Shown: piece by piece, positions 1 through 11,900 of the stretch | How positions within the stretch are numbered: position 1 is the stretch's first letter | Layout: each line of letters opens with the position of its first letter | Source: Bacteroidia bacterium | Lineage (GTDB): Bacteria; Bacteroidota; Bacteroidia; NS11-12g; UBA9320 | DNA: 51,306 nucleotides | Direction: 5' to 3' | Assembly (NCBI GenBank): GCA_020053795.1 | Contig: JAGVMN010000035.1 | Span: 1-51,306 of the forward strand | Translations under genes and position numbers: made by a program | The notes under the pieces: generated by a model | The model's input: the letters and a program-made list of their open reading frames with translations, nothing else | Databases searched by the model: none | What the model was told of the DNA's origin: nothing

Positions 1-924
1 ATTTGGATGATAGATATTTGCCACAATCGAATATACATTCCAACAATCTATTTTTTCACGCTCAGGGGTACTGTCCGTTATTATTCTAATGGCAAACAAA
101 TCGTAAACTTCCTCAAATGTGACATTTTGCGACTTCATTTTATTGAGAATAGAAAAGATTGATTTGGGTCTGCCTTTGATTTCATAATTGATCCCCAAAG
201 CGTCAAGTTCTTTTTTCATTGGTTGCACAAAACGCCTGATATACCTGCTGCGTTGCTCTTTTGTTGAGGCCAGTTTCTGCTTTATTTTAGCATACTCCAC
301 CGGTTCATTATATTTCAAAGCGAGATCCTCCAGTTCCATCTTAATTGCATACAACCCCAGCCTGTGTGCCAGAGGAGCGTATAGATACAGGGTTTCGGAT
401 GCAATTTTCAGTTGCCCTTTTGACGACATGTGATCCAGTGTCCTCATATTATGAAGGCGGTCACACAGTTTTATCAGGATAACCCTTACATCTTCACTCA
501 AAGTCAGAAGCATTTTGCGAAAATTCTCTGCCTGCGGTGATGAATTGCTTTGATCGAAAACGCCCGAAATCTTGGTAAGGCCGTCAATAATTTTTGCCAC
601 TTTGTCACCAAATTGCTTTTGGATGCGGTCAAGCTCTATCTGGCTGTCTTCCACCACATCGTGCAACAAGGCACAAACAATAGAGGTAGTTCCCAAACCC
701 ATTTCTTCGGCAGCAATTCTGGCTACTGCAAGCGGGTGATAAATATAAGGTTCACCTGATTTTCGCCTCATATCACGGTGGGCCTCCATAGCCAATTCAA
801 AGGCCTCGCGGATCATTCGTATGTCACCCTTTTCTCTTGACCATTTAGAAACTCTAAGTAACTGGGAGTACCTTCTGACAATCTCTTTTCTTTCGGCTTC
901 TAAGTCAATTTCAAGGGTCTTCAT
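1..924 (-). CDS. RelA/SpoT bifunctional (p)ppGpp synthetase/hydrolase, 5' part (runs off the left edge)
   Basis: The reverse strand reads open from an ATG at 924 to base 1, giving 308 codons without a stop. The product is the N-terminal part of a Rel/Spo stringent-response enzyme, normally about 730-750 residues, that hydrolyses and makes (p)ppGpp in the cytoplasm. The HD hydrolase domain is intact: RRKSGEPYIYHP with His63, the LLHDVVED motif with His88-Asp89, and LCDRLHNMRTL with Asp155. The start of the synthetase domain is seen near residue 253 (IKGRPKSIFSILNKM). Hydrolase activity is therefore expected; synthetase activity cannot be judged because the rest lies outside the window. It is divergent from the giant secreted-protein gene at 1000. 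A TAATTTTG box lies 9 nt before the start codon. Confidence 0.96.
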   Translation of the reverse strand, partial: MKTLEIDLEAERKEIVRRYSQLLRVSKWSREKGDIRMIREAFELAMEAHRDMRRKSGEPYIYHPLAVARIAAEEMGLGTTSIVCALLHDVVEDSQIELDRIQKQFGDKVAKIIDGLTKISGVFDQSNSSPQAENFRKMLLTLSEDVRVILIKLCDRLHNMRTLDHMSSKGQLKIASETLYLYAPLAHRLGLYAIKMELEDLALKYNEPVEYAKIKQKLASTKEQRSRYIRRFVQPMKKELDALGINYEIKGRPKSIFSILNKMKSQNVTFEEVYDLFAIRIITDSTPEREKIDCWNVYSIVANIYHPN

Positions 925-933
925 AGAATGTTT

Positions 934-941
934 CAAAATTA
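934..941 (-). promoter_or_regulatory. -7 box for the RelA/SpoT gene
   Basis: TAATTTTG on the minus strand matches the Bacteroidota -7 consensus TAnnTTTG and ends 9 nt before the ATG at 924. No good TTTG was found at the -33 spacing. Confidence 0.5.
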
Positions 942-999
942 CTAAAGATTTAGAGTCAGTTTGCCCGTTTTATATTAAATTGCAGCTTTATTAGCAGCA

Positions 1000-3900
1000 G
1001 TGTCGCGGTTGGTTTTTATTTTGTTATTCAGGATAATTCTCATCCTGATAATTTTCCTCTTATCTGAGTCAGGGTTATTGTTTGCTCAGGGGAATCAGTT
1101 AAAAATCACGCAAACCAATCCTAAAGGAATTTCCGTTTGTGGAAAGAGTGACACCTTGTCCATCGAGGTAAGGAATATTACCATCAATACGGTTAGTAAT
1201 ATTGATCTTGAACTGAGTATGCCATCAGGTATCCAATATGTTGTCGGAAGTAATGCAACTTCCGGAATCACGGAAAAGAATATCAGCAATCTCTCCAAGC
1301 CTGTTTTTGGTTTGCCCAACCTGGGAATTACCCAAAGTGTGACCTTAAAAATCTTAATTCGTGCCAATTGCACTGTTCTGAATATTATAAATAACGCAGG
1401 CATACTGAGCAATGCAGCAACCGCAAAATATACAGGGGGCAGCGATCAGAACATTGGGAATCCATATACTGTTGCTGTGCCTTCTCTCGTGATAAATAAC
1501 ATTTCTAATAGAAGTTTTACGGGCGTAATAGGTCAGAAATTCACCAGAGATATTGAAATCAAAAACTTTGGCAATGGTGCCATCAAAGAATTCAGGGTCT
1601 GGCAAATTAATGCCTCCGGAATCACGGTTGTTTCTGCTTTGGGGGGAAAGATTGTTTCGAAGGCCGATACCATTTTTCACTATTTTGATTCAACAGCATT
1701 TAAGAAAATTGGAAACAACGACAATTGGTTTGACCTGAATGAGTCTGTCTTAATCAGTGATTCTTTGGCCATAGGAGCATGTTCCAACCTAGGAACCGAT
1801 TTTCGTGTTGAATGGGGCTGTGATGCTGCTATTTGTCAATTCAAAACCGACAAGGCGAATATCATCATCAAGTCGGTCGCTCCTGTCCTTACTATTACCC
1901 CGCAAACCAGTTCTCATAATTGTTTTGGTTCAGATTCCGCTTTTGACATGAGCATCATGGTGATCAACAGGGGAACTGACCGGGCGAGAAATGTTACCAT
2001 TGACATCTTTCAGTCTTATGGTACCGGATTCTACAATGTGATGAATTCCAGAATAGATGAAAAGAGTATTGTCATGAGACTTGGATCAAAAGGGAAGGAC
2101 AGTTCTTATACTCCTGCAAATCTTAGCTACAACAGAACCGACGTTCAGTTTGCCTGTCTCGGTTCAAACCCGGTCGGGGCATTTGGAATCAAAGTGGACA
2201 ACATAGGAGTTGACGATACACTATACTACAAATGGAAGGTTTATTCGTGTATTCCTTCGGGATGCAATTTGGCGATGTATATTGGAGGATGGAAATATGC
2301 GGCTTCTTTTTATGACCAATGCCAGAATTTTAACAGCATAGTGGAGACCTGGGGCTGGGTAGGTTACTTTAATTATTTTGCCATGTCGGCTTTCAATCCT
2401 TCAGATATTGCCAATGGGGAGACAAAGAGTCTTTTTTATACTGCGACATATTCTTCCTTTCTTGGTTATACGTCAAATTCCGAATTTGTGCATGACCTCA
2501 TTTTAACCAATGGCATCAAACACAGCCTTGCAAAAGCCGATTTTGAATATCTGGCCTACAATGGCCTCAAATGGACACCCAAATCCGTTACCCAAATTGG
2601 GGATACCGTCAGGGCTGTTTTCGCTCCTCCCAACATTTCCTTGAACCAGGCAGAGTTGAGAATAAAGATTACCGGAGATTGCAATAGTTTGAGTCAAAGC
2701 AAGAGTATTGCTTACGGTTTGAACATCCGGTATAATCCAAACCCCGGGTGCAAAACGCAAAACACTGTCAATATTTATTGCGTTACAGGTTCTTTGAGAG
2801 TGCATTGCGGCAGCACCTGCAATGGAGGTATGCGGTTCACAAAGTTTGACGTTGCCAGAATCAGTTACGGATTGCCGGATAATACGGACAACGGGCTTCC
2901 TGACACAACCGGTTCGCTCGATTTCAACAAGATAAAGACTTACAGGGCCATGTTTGGGGATACCATCCAAACCACTTTCTCAGGTGTGGTGACCCGCATG
3001 GGTACCCCATTCTTTTGGGATTATGCCTATGCACAAAGCAAGGTACTTTATGGCAATTATCTCACGCCGGTCAAAGGAATCATTGAAACCTTCAGAGGTA
3101 AAAATAAATTTTCGTGCGATTCGGTAAAAATCACCAGTTCATATTCCGGCAATTTCGGAACTTTTGACTTTGACTTCAGCAAAATAACCATTGCATCAAA
3201 AAAATGCGGAACCGGTTATGCTTTAGCTGCAGGAGACAGTGTGTCGTTAAAAATTTTGTACAAGGTTACCAAAAACACCGGAGGTGCAGTTTTAGAGAGT
3301 ACTTTCGAAAACCAATTTTATCTAAGTACCGTTTCAAATCCTGCCAATAATCAAAAATACCAATGCGATACCTTTAGCGGAAACTATTCACTGATTGGCT
3401 ATTATTTTACCAATTGGAGCCCGGGAAGCTATGAACTATATGGTTGTAACGATATATATATAAGCCAGAATTATTATCTCAGCATTGGGCCATGTTGCAG
3501 CAACTACGCCGGTGGCAATATGTTTCCTTATGAATACAGGAACTGGGCTAGGCTGTCGAAAATAAGAATGATGCTTCCAAAAGGATATTCTGTTGTCTCA
3601 TCTATATTGTATGACTATCGCACCGCGGGCACGCTGCAAACGGTCTTGCAAACGGAAGCCAATCTGAAATCAAGCGGAACGAAAGGAGATACCACTTTTT
3701 TCGATATCGCACCACTTTACAATGATTCTTCCGGAACGATTTGGCCAAGTGATGACGGTTTCTACGGCCTTTTTTATGCCAAAATAAGTCCGGGATGTGA
3801 GGTTCAACCTAATACACAGGAATGGGTGAATTACGATTTTGATTTTGAACAAAAGAGCCCGATGGGAAAAGGCATTGTTACCTATCCTTCTGCATCAGCA

Positions 3901-6900
3901 GGAGACCTTATCCGATTTAATATGCCCATCGTAAAGTTGAACCCCGTAACGATTAAGGTACTGGCAACAAAAGACACCGTTGAATGGACTGTAAGATTAA
4001 ACAACAACTCCGGAACATCGGCGGCCGGCAATGCCTGGCTGGCATTTGGCAGGCAATTGGGTATAAAAGTCGTTGATGTAAAAAGTCTGACTACAGGTAA
4101 ATTTTTGGCCGAACGGGGGGGTATTTATAAAGCCGGAGTTTTAAGCATAAACTCTTATACAGACTACGTTATAAGGGCTGTATATAGCTCATGCAGTTTG
4201 GACAGTTTAGAGGTGTTTGCAGGATGGAATTGTTCAGGTTATCCCGATACTATAACCCAATATCCGTGCAATCGAGAAAGAGTTTTAATTTACCTCGACC
4301 CGATTCCAACCCTCTTACAAACAACGATAAAAGAAAATTCCGGAAAGAAAGATCTTTGTGCTTCCATTTTTTATGAGGTAACCGTTACCAACGTCGAAGA
4401 ATCTAAAGCCTATGATCTGAAATTGCAGCTTGATTTGCCCGAGGGCGTAAAAATCCTTGATTCACTGATGATGTATAAACACAAAACAACATCGTCATTT
4501 CAGCGTCTGGCTATGCCCAATCTGTTATCAGGCAATTCGCATGAATGGGACTTACAAAGCCTTATTCCTAGTCTAAAAGATGGTTTTAGCGGAACAGGCG
4601 ATATTACTTCTAATAGTATTACCATAAGATTTTATGTTGAAACAGATTGCAATTTTTCTTCCGGTTCATTTATCAGGGCCTTGCCAAAAGCAAAAATAAA
4701 ATGTGGATCGCCTGTCAGAGCCAGTGTTGCATTGAGCAATAACATTGAAATTAAGGGGATATTGGAACCATATTACTCGGATGTAAAAGTGGTTGCGGAT
4801 ACCATCAGGCCATGTGACAAAGATGTTCAGATATCAGCCCGAATCATTTTTTTAGGACCCCAGAACACCGGCAGTAATGATCGTTTCAGATTCTATTTAC
4901 CAGTCGGATTTCAGTTTGACTCCAGCAGTTTTAAAGGAACAAGAAACAGTCCTAATCCTAAACCGGTTATTCTGCCATTTAATGGTAATCAAATTTTAGA
5001 GTGGACTTATCCTCAGAATATAGTACCCGGAGATTCCAGTAACTTTTCGTTTAAACTTATTCCGGTATTGAACAAAATTGAATGTGCCAATGTGGTTCCT
5101 CTTTTGGCACAGTCTGCGGTTAAACAAGATGCCCTTTGTGTGAAAGACAGCACCTTTTGTTCTATCAACGTGGCGACAGGATCCCGCTATATTGACGTGG
5201 TGATGGAAAAAGGGTCGTTATTTGTTTATGGTATTTCTACCTATTCTATTACTTCTGGTGCTAATTCTGAAAATTTAACGCTATCAGGATTTATTAGCAA
5301 CAAAGGCGGCACCATTTCAAAAACCCCGACAAAATTATTTTTAATAGCGGACCGCAATCAGAACAAGATTTGGGACGCCGGGGATACGGTATTTTATATC
5401 TATACCCTTGCTAAGATCAACTCTGGTCAAAATGTCAATTATAACCTTACAAGTTCAATTCCAACTGCTGATATATGTAAACTGGTTTTGGTTGATGATA
5501 CTTCTAATTGTTCCTGCGTTAGAATTTGGAGCCCTTTCGATGATATTCATTTATTTAACGCCGGCAACGATACCATCATTTGTTCGAATGAAATTATTCA
5601 ATTAGGGGCAGTTGGCTCCAACGAGTATTCTTACCGATGGTTTCCTGACAATTTGATTCAGAATGACTCCATTGCAAATCCCTTATTCGCATTTAGGAAT
5701 TTGAATGCAAATGATACCACACTGAGGCTTGTTTTGCAAACAAACAGGCTTTCTTGCGTTTCATTCGATACCATGCTTGTAAGCATCAGACCAGAAATCC
5801 GGTTTTCACTTGACGACTCGACAAATGCCTGTGAGAACGACACTTTGATCATAGGGAAACTGGCTACCGGAGGAACAGGAAACTTGAATTATTTATGGAA
5901 AAACCATCCCAAACTGATCCCAAACAAGCATCTGGCTAAAGTTTTTTCTGACACATCTACAGAATTTCGGATAAAAATAATCGATGCGGCATCCTGTTTT
6001 ACGGAAGATTCCATTAATGTAATCGTTTACAAAAAACCGACCGCCGGTTTTACGATAGGTACCATGTGCGAAAAAGACACTTTGAAATTATGGCCTACAA
6101 CAAACTACAACGGTACCACTCCGGCTTTTGACTTATGGGAGAAAAACGGACAGGTTTTCAACCAATTTGATAATGTTTTGTCTTATCCCGATTCATTCAA
6201 CGTAAAGCTGAAGACATACAATACAGCGGGATGTGTTGATTCAATCAGTCAACTCATAAAAGCATCTCCAATCCCTGTTCTCAACTTTAGTCATTCGATT
6301 TTATGCCAGAACAACCCAGTTAACTTTACAGACTTAAGCAGTATCTCAGAGGGGTTTATTGGCTCATCAGAATGGATATTAGAATCGGACACTTTCATTG
6401 GAAACAGCAAGATTCAACATGCTTTTTCCAATGCAGGAATAAATAATGTACTTTTAAAAGGCATTTCTGACAAAGGTTGTATGTCGCTGTTGGACAGTGC
6501 TATCAAATTAAATCCGCAACCGATCGCTGACTTCTCAATTGGCAAATTGTGTTTTGGGGATATGGCTTCCATTCAATCTCTTTCATCCGGGAAAGACAGT
6601 CTGACCATGCTCAACTGGCGTATCAATTCAAATTTCTTTTCCGGGGCAAGCCTCTCGTACCAAAATACCAAAACAGATTCCCTTCGCATTCTTCATTTCG
6701 TTCAAACGAATTATGGTTGCATGGATTCAACTTTTAAGACCTTTGAAATTTACCCAAAGCCTCTGATAGATTTTGTGAGTGACACGATCTGTTCATACGA
6801 AATTTTTAAACCAATAAACAATAGTTCAATAAAAACAGGACTTATAAAATACACAACATGGACCTGGGGTGATGGGAACACCGATACCTTATTCAGTGCT

Positions 6901-8256
6901 CAACATTTATACAATCAGGGTGGTTTGTTCAATGTTAAACTTCATTTGACAAGTGAAAAGAATTGTTTTGACAGTCTGGAAAAAACGATTCTTGTTCATC
7001 CAAAGGTCATTCCCGTATTCGGTTATTCAGGAATTTGCCAATCAGACAATTTCATCTTCACAGACCAAAGCATTTACAATGGCTCATCAGCCGCTCAGGT
7101 AAACTGGACGTTTGACGGCATCAATTTCACAGGGCAGAGTTTCGGACAAAAACCCTCAGCATTTGGATATTTCATTGTAAACATGCGGATTACGAGTGCT
7201 GAAAATTGCCTGTTCGCTCGCGATTCTATTCTGTATGTGGCCCCTATTCCGAAGGTTGACTTTAGTTTCAGCCTGCCTTGCCTTGATAATATTTTGAGGC
7301 TGAAAAGTCTGGCCACATCAGATAGCCTTCCTACCCTGAGTCAAACATGGAGCCTCGGAGACGGAACCATTAAGACCGCCTCGGGTTTCGATCATACCTT
7401 CAACAATGCCGGCAACTACGATGTCAAACTCTTATCGAGGAATTCATTCGGTTGCTCAGATTCTTTAGAGCGAAATATTAAAGTAAACAAGCCTTTAAAA
7501 GCAGATTTCAATGTTTCAGATGTTTGTGTTTTTGACGATATCAGGATTATTCAATTGAGCGACAGTGGTGAGTCAACCATATCGGAATGGTCGTGGAATT
7601 TTGGAGATAAAACCAGAAGCAGCATGGAAATACCATTAAAATATTTTATGGATGCAGGAACTTTCAAAATCACTTTGGCGATTGCCAATAACGCTAATTG
7701 TACATACGACACTTTTCGCAATGTGACTATATATCCTTTGCCGGTTCCTGGATTTGAAATATCAGGAGTACCTCTGGATATTTTCAATTCTGTTGTTACC
7801 ATAAAAGATCAAAGTTCGGGTGCTGATATCTGGCTTTACAGTCTCTCAGACGGTGGAAGTTACGCGTCTCCAGATTTCACCCACAACTTCATTGACAGCG
7901 GCACTTTTAATATTCGGCAAACGATCCGGAACTCTTTTGGCTGCACCGACAGTATGGAACAACAAGTGTATGTACAGTACAAATACCTGCCATGGTTTCC
8001 AAATAGTTTTTCTCCGAACAATGATGGCTTGAACGACCTGTTCAAACCTGCAGGGATGGGAATTGAATATGGAAAGTTCAGCGTTTACAATCGTTGGGGC
8101 GAGAAAATTTTTGAATCCACTCCGGCTATACCATATTGGGACGGAACTTACCTCGGTATCCATGTAAAGCCCGGTGTCTATTTCTACGTTTTGGAGGTAA
8201 CAACATACGAACAAAGGTTACATTATTATAACGGAACGATTTTAGTAGCTTATTGA
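1000..8256 (+). CDS. Giant secreted PKD-repeat protein with gliding-motility-associated C-terminal (T9SS) domain
   Basis: A 2418-residue protein starting at GTG 1000, with a signal peptide of about 30 residues ending in LLFAQ. The N-terminal half contains Cys-containing modules that alternate 'LxMPSGI/LDLPEGV' type beta-strand motifs, reminiscent of DUF11-like surface domains. From about residue 1640 it carries serial PKD-like modules with WTWGDGN, WSLGDGT and WNFGDKT motifs. The last ~90 residues (WFPNSFSPNNDGLNDLF, YNRWGEKIFES, PYWDGTYLG, GVYFYVLEV) are a gliding-motility-associated C-terminal domain, the tail used for type IX export and cell-surface retention. The role is inferred to be a surface adhesin or matrix protein; no catalytic domain was recognised. 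It stands alone, divergent from RelA/SpoT and convergent with the cytochrome gene at 8419. The start could also be one of the TTG codons shortly after 1000. Confidence 0.9.
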   Translation: MSRLVFILLFRIILILIIFLLSESGLLFAQGNQLKITQTNPKGISVCGKSDTLSIEVRNITINTVSNIDLELSMPSGIQYVVGSNATSGITEKNISNLSKPVFGLPNLGITQSVTLKILIRANCTVLNIINNAGILSNAATAKYTGGSDQNIGNPYTVAVPSLVINNISNRSFTGVIGQKFTRDIEIKNFGNGAIKEFRVWQINASGITVVSALGGKIVSKADTIFHYFDSTAFKKIGNNDNWFDLNESVLISDSLAIGACSNLGTDFRVEWGCDAAICQFKTDKANIIIKSVAPVLTITPQTSSHNCFGSDSAFDMSIMVINRGTDRARNVTIDIFQSYGTGFYNVMNSRIDEKSIVMRLGSKGKDSSYTPANLSYNRTDVQFACLGSNPVGAFGIKVDNIGVDDTLYYKWKVYSCIPSGCNLAMYIGGWKYAASFYDQCQNFNSIVETWGWVGYFNYFAMSAFNPSDIANGETKSLFYTATYSSFLGYTSNSEFVHDLILTNGIKHSLAKADFEYLAYNGLKWTPKSVTQIGDTVRAVFAPPNISLNQAELRIKITGDCNSLSQSKSIAYGLNIRYNPNPGCKTQNTVNIYCVTGSLRVHCGSTCNGGMRFTKFDVARISYGLPDNTDNGLPDTTGSLDFNKIKTYRAMFGDTIQTTFSGVVTRMGTPFFWDYAYAQSKVLYGNYLTPVKGIIETFRGKNKFSCDSVKITSSYSGNFGTFDFDFSKITIASKKCGTGYALAAGDSVSLKILYKVTKNTGGAVLESTFENQFYLSTVSNPANNQKYQCDTFSGNYSLIGYYFTNWSPGSYELYGCNDIYISQNYYLSIGPCCSNYAGGNMFPYEYRNWARLSKIRMMLPKGYSVVSSILYDYRTAGTLQTVLQTEANLKSSGTKGDTTFFDIAPLYNDSSGTIWPSDDGFYGLFYAKISPGCEVQPNTQEWVNYDFDFEQKSPMGKGIVTYPSASAGDLIRFNMPIVKLNPVTIKVLATKDTVEWTVRLNNNSGTSAAGNAWLAFGRQLGIKVVDVKSLTTGKFLAERGGIYKAGVLSINSYTDYVIRAVYSSCSLDSLEVFAGWNCSGYPDTITQYPCNRERVLIYLDPIPTLLQTTIKENSGKKDLCASIFYEVTVTNVEESKAYDLKLQLDLPEGVKILDSLMMYKHKTTSSFQRLAMPNLLSGNSHEWDLQSLIPSLKDGFSGTGDITSNSITIRFYVETDCNFSSGSFIRALPKAKIKCGSPVRASVALSNNIEIKGILEPYYSDVKVVADTIRPCDKDVQISARIIFLGPQNTGSNDRFRFYLPVGFQFDSSSFKGTRNSPNPKPVILPFNGNQILEWTYPQNIVPGDSSNFSFKLIPVLNKIECANVVPLLAQSAVKQDALCVKDSTFCSINVATGSRYIDVVMEKGSLFVYGISTYSITSGANSENLTLSGFISNKGGTISKTPTKLFLIADRNQNKIWDAGDTVFYIYTLAKINSGQNVNYNLTSSIPTADICKLVLVDDTSNCSCVRIWSPFDDIHLFNAGNDTIICSNEIIQLGAVGSNEYSYRWFPDNLIQNDSIANPLFAFRNLNANDTTLRLVLQTNRLSCVSFDTMLVSIRPEIRFSLDDSTNACENDTLIIGKLATGGTGNLNYLWKNHPKLIPNKHLAKVFSDTSTEFRIKIIDAASCFTEDSINVIVYKKPTAGFTIGTMCEKDTLKLWPTTNYNGTTPAFDLWEKNGQVFNQFDNVLSYPDSFNVKLKTYNTAGCVDSISQLIKASPIPVLNFSHSILCQNNPVNFTDLSSISEGFIGSSEWILESDTFIGNSKIQHAFSNAGINNVLLKGISDKGCMSLLDSAIKLNPQPIADFSIGKLCFGDMASIQSLSSGKDSLTMLNWRINSNFFSGASLSYQNTKTDSLRILHFVQTNYGCMDSTFKTFEIYPKPLIDFVSDTICSYEIFKPINNSSIKTGLIKYTTWTWGDGNTDTLFSAQHLYNQGGLFNVKLHLTSEKNCFDSLEKTILVHPKVIPVFGYSGICQSDNFIFTDQSIYNGSSAAQVNWTFDGINFTGQSFGQKPSAFGYFIVNMRITSAENCLFARDSILYVAPIPKVDFSFSLPCLDNILRLKSLATSDSLPTLSQTWSLGDGTIKTASGFDHTFNNAGNYDVKLLSRNSFGCSDSLERNIKVNKPLKADFNVSDVCVFDDIRIIQLSDSGESTISEWSWNFGDKTRSSMEIPLKYFMDAGTFKITLAIANNANCTYDTFRNVTIYPLPVPGFEISGVPLDIFNSVVTIKDQSSGADIWLYSLSDGGSYASPDFTHNFIDSGTFNIRQTIRNSFGCTDSMEQQVYVQYKYLPWFPNSFSPNNDGLNDLFKPAGMGIEYGKFSVYNRWGEKIFESTPAIPYWDGTYLGIHVKPGVYFYVLEVTTYEQRLHYYNGTILVAY

Positions 8257-8418
8257 TTGGCTGTAATTTAAGGAAAAAAGGCTGTCAACATTTAAGCTGT
8301 AGAATTTTTGATACCTATAAAACCCTATCAGAATTACGAAATAATAAAATCCTCTGACTTGGTTGATTTCGTTTATATAGGAATATATGTTGCCGAACGA
8401 TGGTTTCATATTTTTGCT

Positions 8419-8964
8419 TCAGTGTTGGTGTTCATGGTGTTCTTCTTTGTTCTCCGAACTTTTCAAAGAATTTACATAGGCATAAACAGCAAATATTTCT
8501 TCTTCATTCAAAGTGTTTTCCCAAGCTATCATTGCAGTTCCTTTTATTCCTTTTTTTATAATGTATATTCTCCCTTGCTCCGAATAAAATGATGAATGTT
8601 CAGGGTCAGTAAAATCTGCCGGCTTAGGTTGTAATGCTGCTGCTCCCTGACCATCGCCTTTACCGCTGCTGCCATGACAAATAACACAGTATTGGGTGTA
8701 TATTATTTTGCCTTGATCAAGATGCTTCACCGTTGCAATCGGGACAGATTGATTGTATTTCTCACCCAATTCTGCTTTTAACCATTCACGGGTTTCATTC
8801 ATTTGCTGCGAATGACCGCCATGATCATGGCTGTGGTTTTCTACCACTGAATCGTGTGAATGTTCGCGTTGGGCGTGTTCTTTATTTTGTTCTGTGTTTC
8901 CGCAGGAGGAAAGCATGAACATAGCATACATCACTGATGTAATAAAGGCTAATCTGATTTTCAT
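8419..8964 (-). CDS. His-rich cytochrome c lipoprotein
   Basis: 181 residues. The N-terminus is a lipoprotein signal with lipobox LSSC (Cys21). It is followed by a His-rich stretch (EHSHDSVVENHSHDHGGHS, residues 35-52) that could bind metal, then a single c-type haem domain with CVICH at 93-97 and Met145 as a likely axial ligand (TAMIAWEN). The C-terminus is again His-rich (EEHHEHQH). It is probably anchored on the periplasmic side of a membrane and carries electrons. It is the last gene of the minus-strand metal-efflux run, 25 bp after the RND pump, so co-transcription is likely. The metal and redox partners are not shown by the sequence. Confidence 0.85.
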   Translation of the reverse strand: MKIRLAFITSVMYAMFMLSSCGNTEQNKEHAQREHSHDSVVENHSHDHGGHSQQMNETREWLKAELGEKYNQSVPIATVKHLDQGKIIYTQYCVICHGSSGKGDGQGAAALQPKPADFTDPEHSSFYSEQGRIYIIKKGIKGTAMIAWENTLNEEEIFAVYAYVNSLKSSENKEEHHEHQH

Positions 8965-8989
8965 TTTTTGATTTTTTCAACTTTGATTT

Positions 8990-11900
8990 TTAATTTAATT
9001 CCTTTTTATTTTGATTCTCTAAATATTTTTTCAATGCTTTTTCTCCGAATAAATAAAATACGACCGGGGTAACAATCATATCGAGCAGTGTAGAACTCAA
9101 CAATCCTCCAAGTATAACCGTTGCCACCGGATAGAGTATTTCTTTTCCCGGTGCATCTTTTGAAAGCGTGAGCGGAATAAGTGCGAGGGCTGCCACCAAT
9201 GCAGTCATCAGCACGGGCACTAACCGTTCAAGCGAACCTCTGATTATCATTTTCTTGTCAAACTGTTCGCCTTCATGCTGCACCAAATGAATGTAATGTG
9301 AAATCATCATGATACCATTTCGTGATGCAATTCCCGTAAGAGTGATGAAACCGACCAATGAAGCGATTGAAAATGTTCCGCCAGTGAGAAGGACAGCAAT
9401 GATGCTCCCGATGAGTGCCAGCGGAATATTCAACATGATTTGTAAGGTGATAATATTTGATTTGAAGTGAGAATAAAGCACCAAAAAAATTCCAAGCAGG
9501 GAAAAAATACTGAGTATTAAAATGAGTTGAGATGCAGATTTTTGGCTTTCAAACTGGCCTCCGTAAGTGAGAAAATATCCTTGGGGAAGATGCACATCGG
9601 CATTAATTTTTTCCTGAATTTCTTTTACGGTGCTTCCTAAATCTCGCCCTGCTACATTATGGAATATAATGATTCTCCTTTGGGTGTTTTCGTGGTTTAC
9701 GGTGTTGGGCCCGTTTTCCATAAAAATGTGAGCGATATTTTTGAGCGGTATTAAGTTTCCATCAGGTGTTTCTATCAGGGCTTGCTGAATATTTTCAATA
9801 GTTCTTTCGCTTTCGGGCAGCCGGAGAACAATATCAAACCGCTTTGCCCCATCTATTACCTCTGAAATGGTTTGTCCCTGAAAAAGGGTTTCCAAATCCC
9901 TAACTACTTCGCCCCGCTGCATTCCATAATATTTTAATTTTTTATCATCGGGGCGAATAATAATCTGGGGAATTTGAACCTGCTGTTCAATCTGCAAATC
10001 CACTACTCCCTCAACGGAGGAAATGGTATTTTTTATTTCTTCGGCATATTTTCTTAATTCCATTAAATCTGTTCCAAACAATTTTATGGCTACCTGTGCC
10101 CGAACGCCTGAAAGCAAATGATCTAACCGATGCGAGATGGGCTGCCCGATGTTTAATGAAACGCCCGGAATGATGGATAATTTTTCGCGGATATCTGCAA
10201 TAACTACATCTCGTTCTCTTTTGCTGTCAGGCTTAAAGTCCACATCAATTTCTGAGTAATGAACCCCTTCTGCGTGTTCATCCAACTCCGCACGCCCTGT
10301 TCTTCTGCCGGTAAAAGCCACTTCAGGAACTTTGAGGACTTGCCGTTCGGCTATGGTTCCTAATTTGTTTGATTCTTGAAGCGAGGTGCCGGGTGTGGCA
10401 ATAAGATTAATCGTTAAAGAACCTTCGTTGAAAGGCGGTAAAAATTCTGTGCCGAAAAAAGGAATGAAAGAAATGGCAATGAAAAATAAAAGGGATGCTG
10501 TTATGATGACTTTTTTAGAATTGCTTAACCCGAAATGCAAGATTTTGGTATCTTGTTTTTTTAGCCATCTAACTAAAAATCCGTCTTTATGCTCTTGCAT
10601 TAATTTCATATTTGGCAAGAGGTAAGAGCATAAAACGGGTGTAACAGTGAGCGAAACAAAGAGGGATGCTATAATAGATGTGATGTAAGCAATGCCAAGG
10701 GGGGCAAATATTTTTCCTTCAATTCCACTCAATGAAAAAAGCGGGATAAATACCAGTACGACAATTATTGTTGCATAAACAATAGAGTTTCTGACTTCTC
10801 TTGATGCTTCGTAAACAACCTGCAGAGTATTTTTAGGATTAGCAGATTGCTTGTTTTCTCGTAACCTGCGAAAAACATTTTCCACATCTACAATGGCATC
10901 GTCCACTAGTTCGCCAATAGCAATGGCAAGCCCGCCCAATGTCATCGTATTGATTCCTATTCCGAAAAATTTAAACACAAGTGCCGTAACGATGAGCGAA
11001 AGCGGAATAGCGGTGAGTGAAATAAATGTGGTTCGGAAGTTGAGCAGGAAAAGAAAAAGAATAATAACTACCAGAATAGCACCGTCACGCAATGCTTCCT
11101 CTACATTAGTGATAGCGGATTCAATGAAATTTGACTGGCGAAATAGATGGGAATTTATTTTTACATCGGGCGGAAGGGATGGCTTAAGGTCCTCAAGAGC
11201 TTTAGCGATTTCGCGAGTTAAATCAACGGTGGCAACGTTGGGTTGTTTTTCAATGGACATGATAACTGCCGGCTTGCCATCCATGCTTCCATCACCTCTT
11301 TTGAATCTGGCTCCGAATTTTATATCGGCAACCTGCGAAAGAAGCACAGGCGTATTATCTTTATAACCTACAACAATGTTTTCTATTTCTTCGAGTGTTT
11401 TTATTCTTCCAAGGTTACGAATCAGAATTTCTGATCCGAAACGGTTAATAAAATTTCCGGTGGTGTTAAGGTTTGCCTGACTAAGCACATCTTCTATATC
11501 TTTCATGGTAAGATTAAGTGCGTTGAGTTTTGGTATTGAAATTAAAATCTGGTATTGCAGTTTATCGCCACCGATAGGAATTACCTGCGAAACGCCTTTT
11601 ATAGAAAGCAAACGCTGACGGAGGGTGTAATCAGCCAATGTGCGAAGTGTAGCGGGCGAAGTGGAATCGGCAGATATTCCGATGAGCATGATTTGTCCCA
11701 TTACCGAAGATATGGGTCCCAATACAGGGTCAATTCCTGCGGGCAATTGGGAGCGGATGGTTTGAAGCTTTTCGGAAACGATTTGTCTTGCTTTAAAAAT
11801 ATCGGTGCCGTAATCAAATTCTACGAATACCATTCCAAACCCGATGGTAGAATTAGATCGGACGGCTTCTACGCCTGTGGCCCCGTTGAGGGCAGTTTCC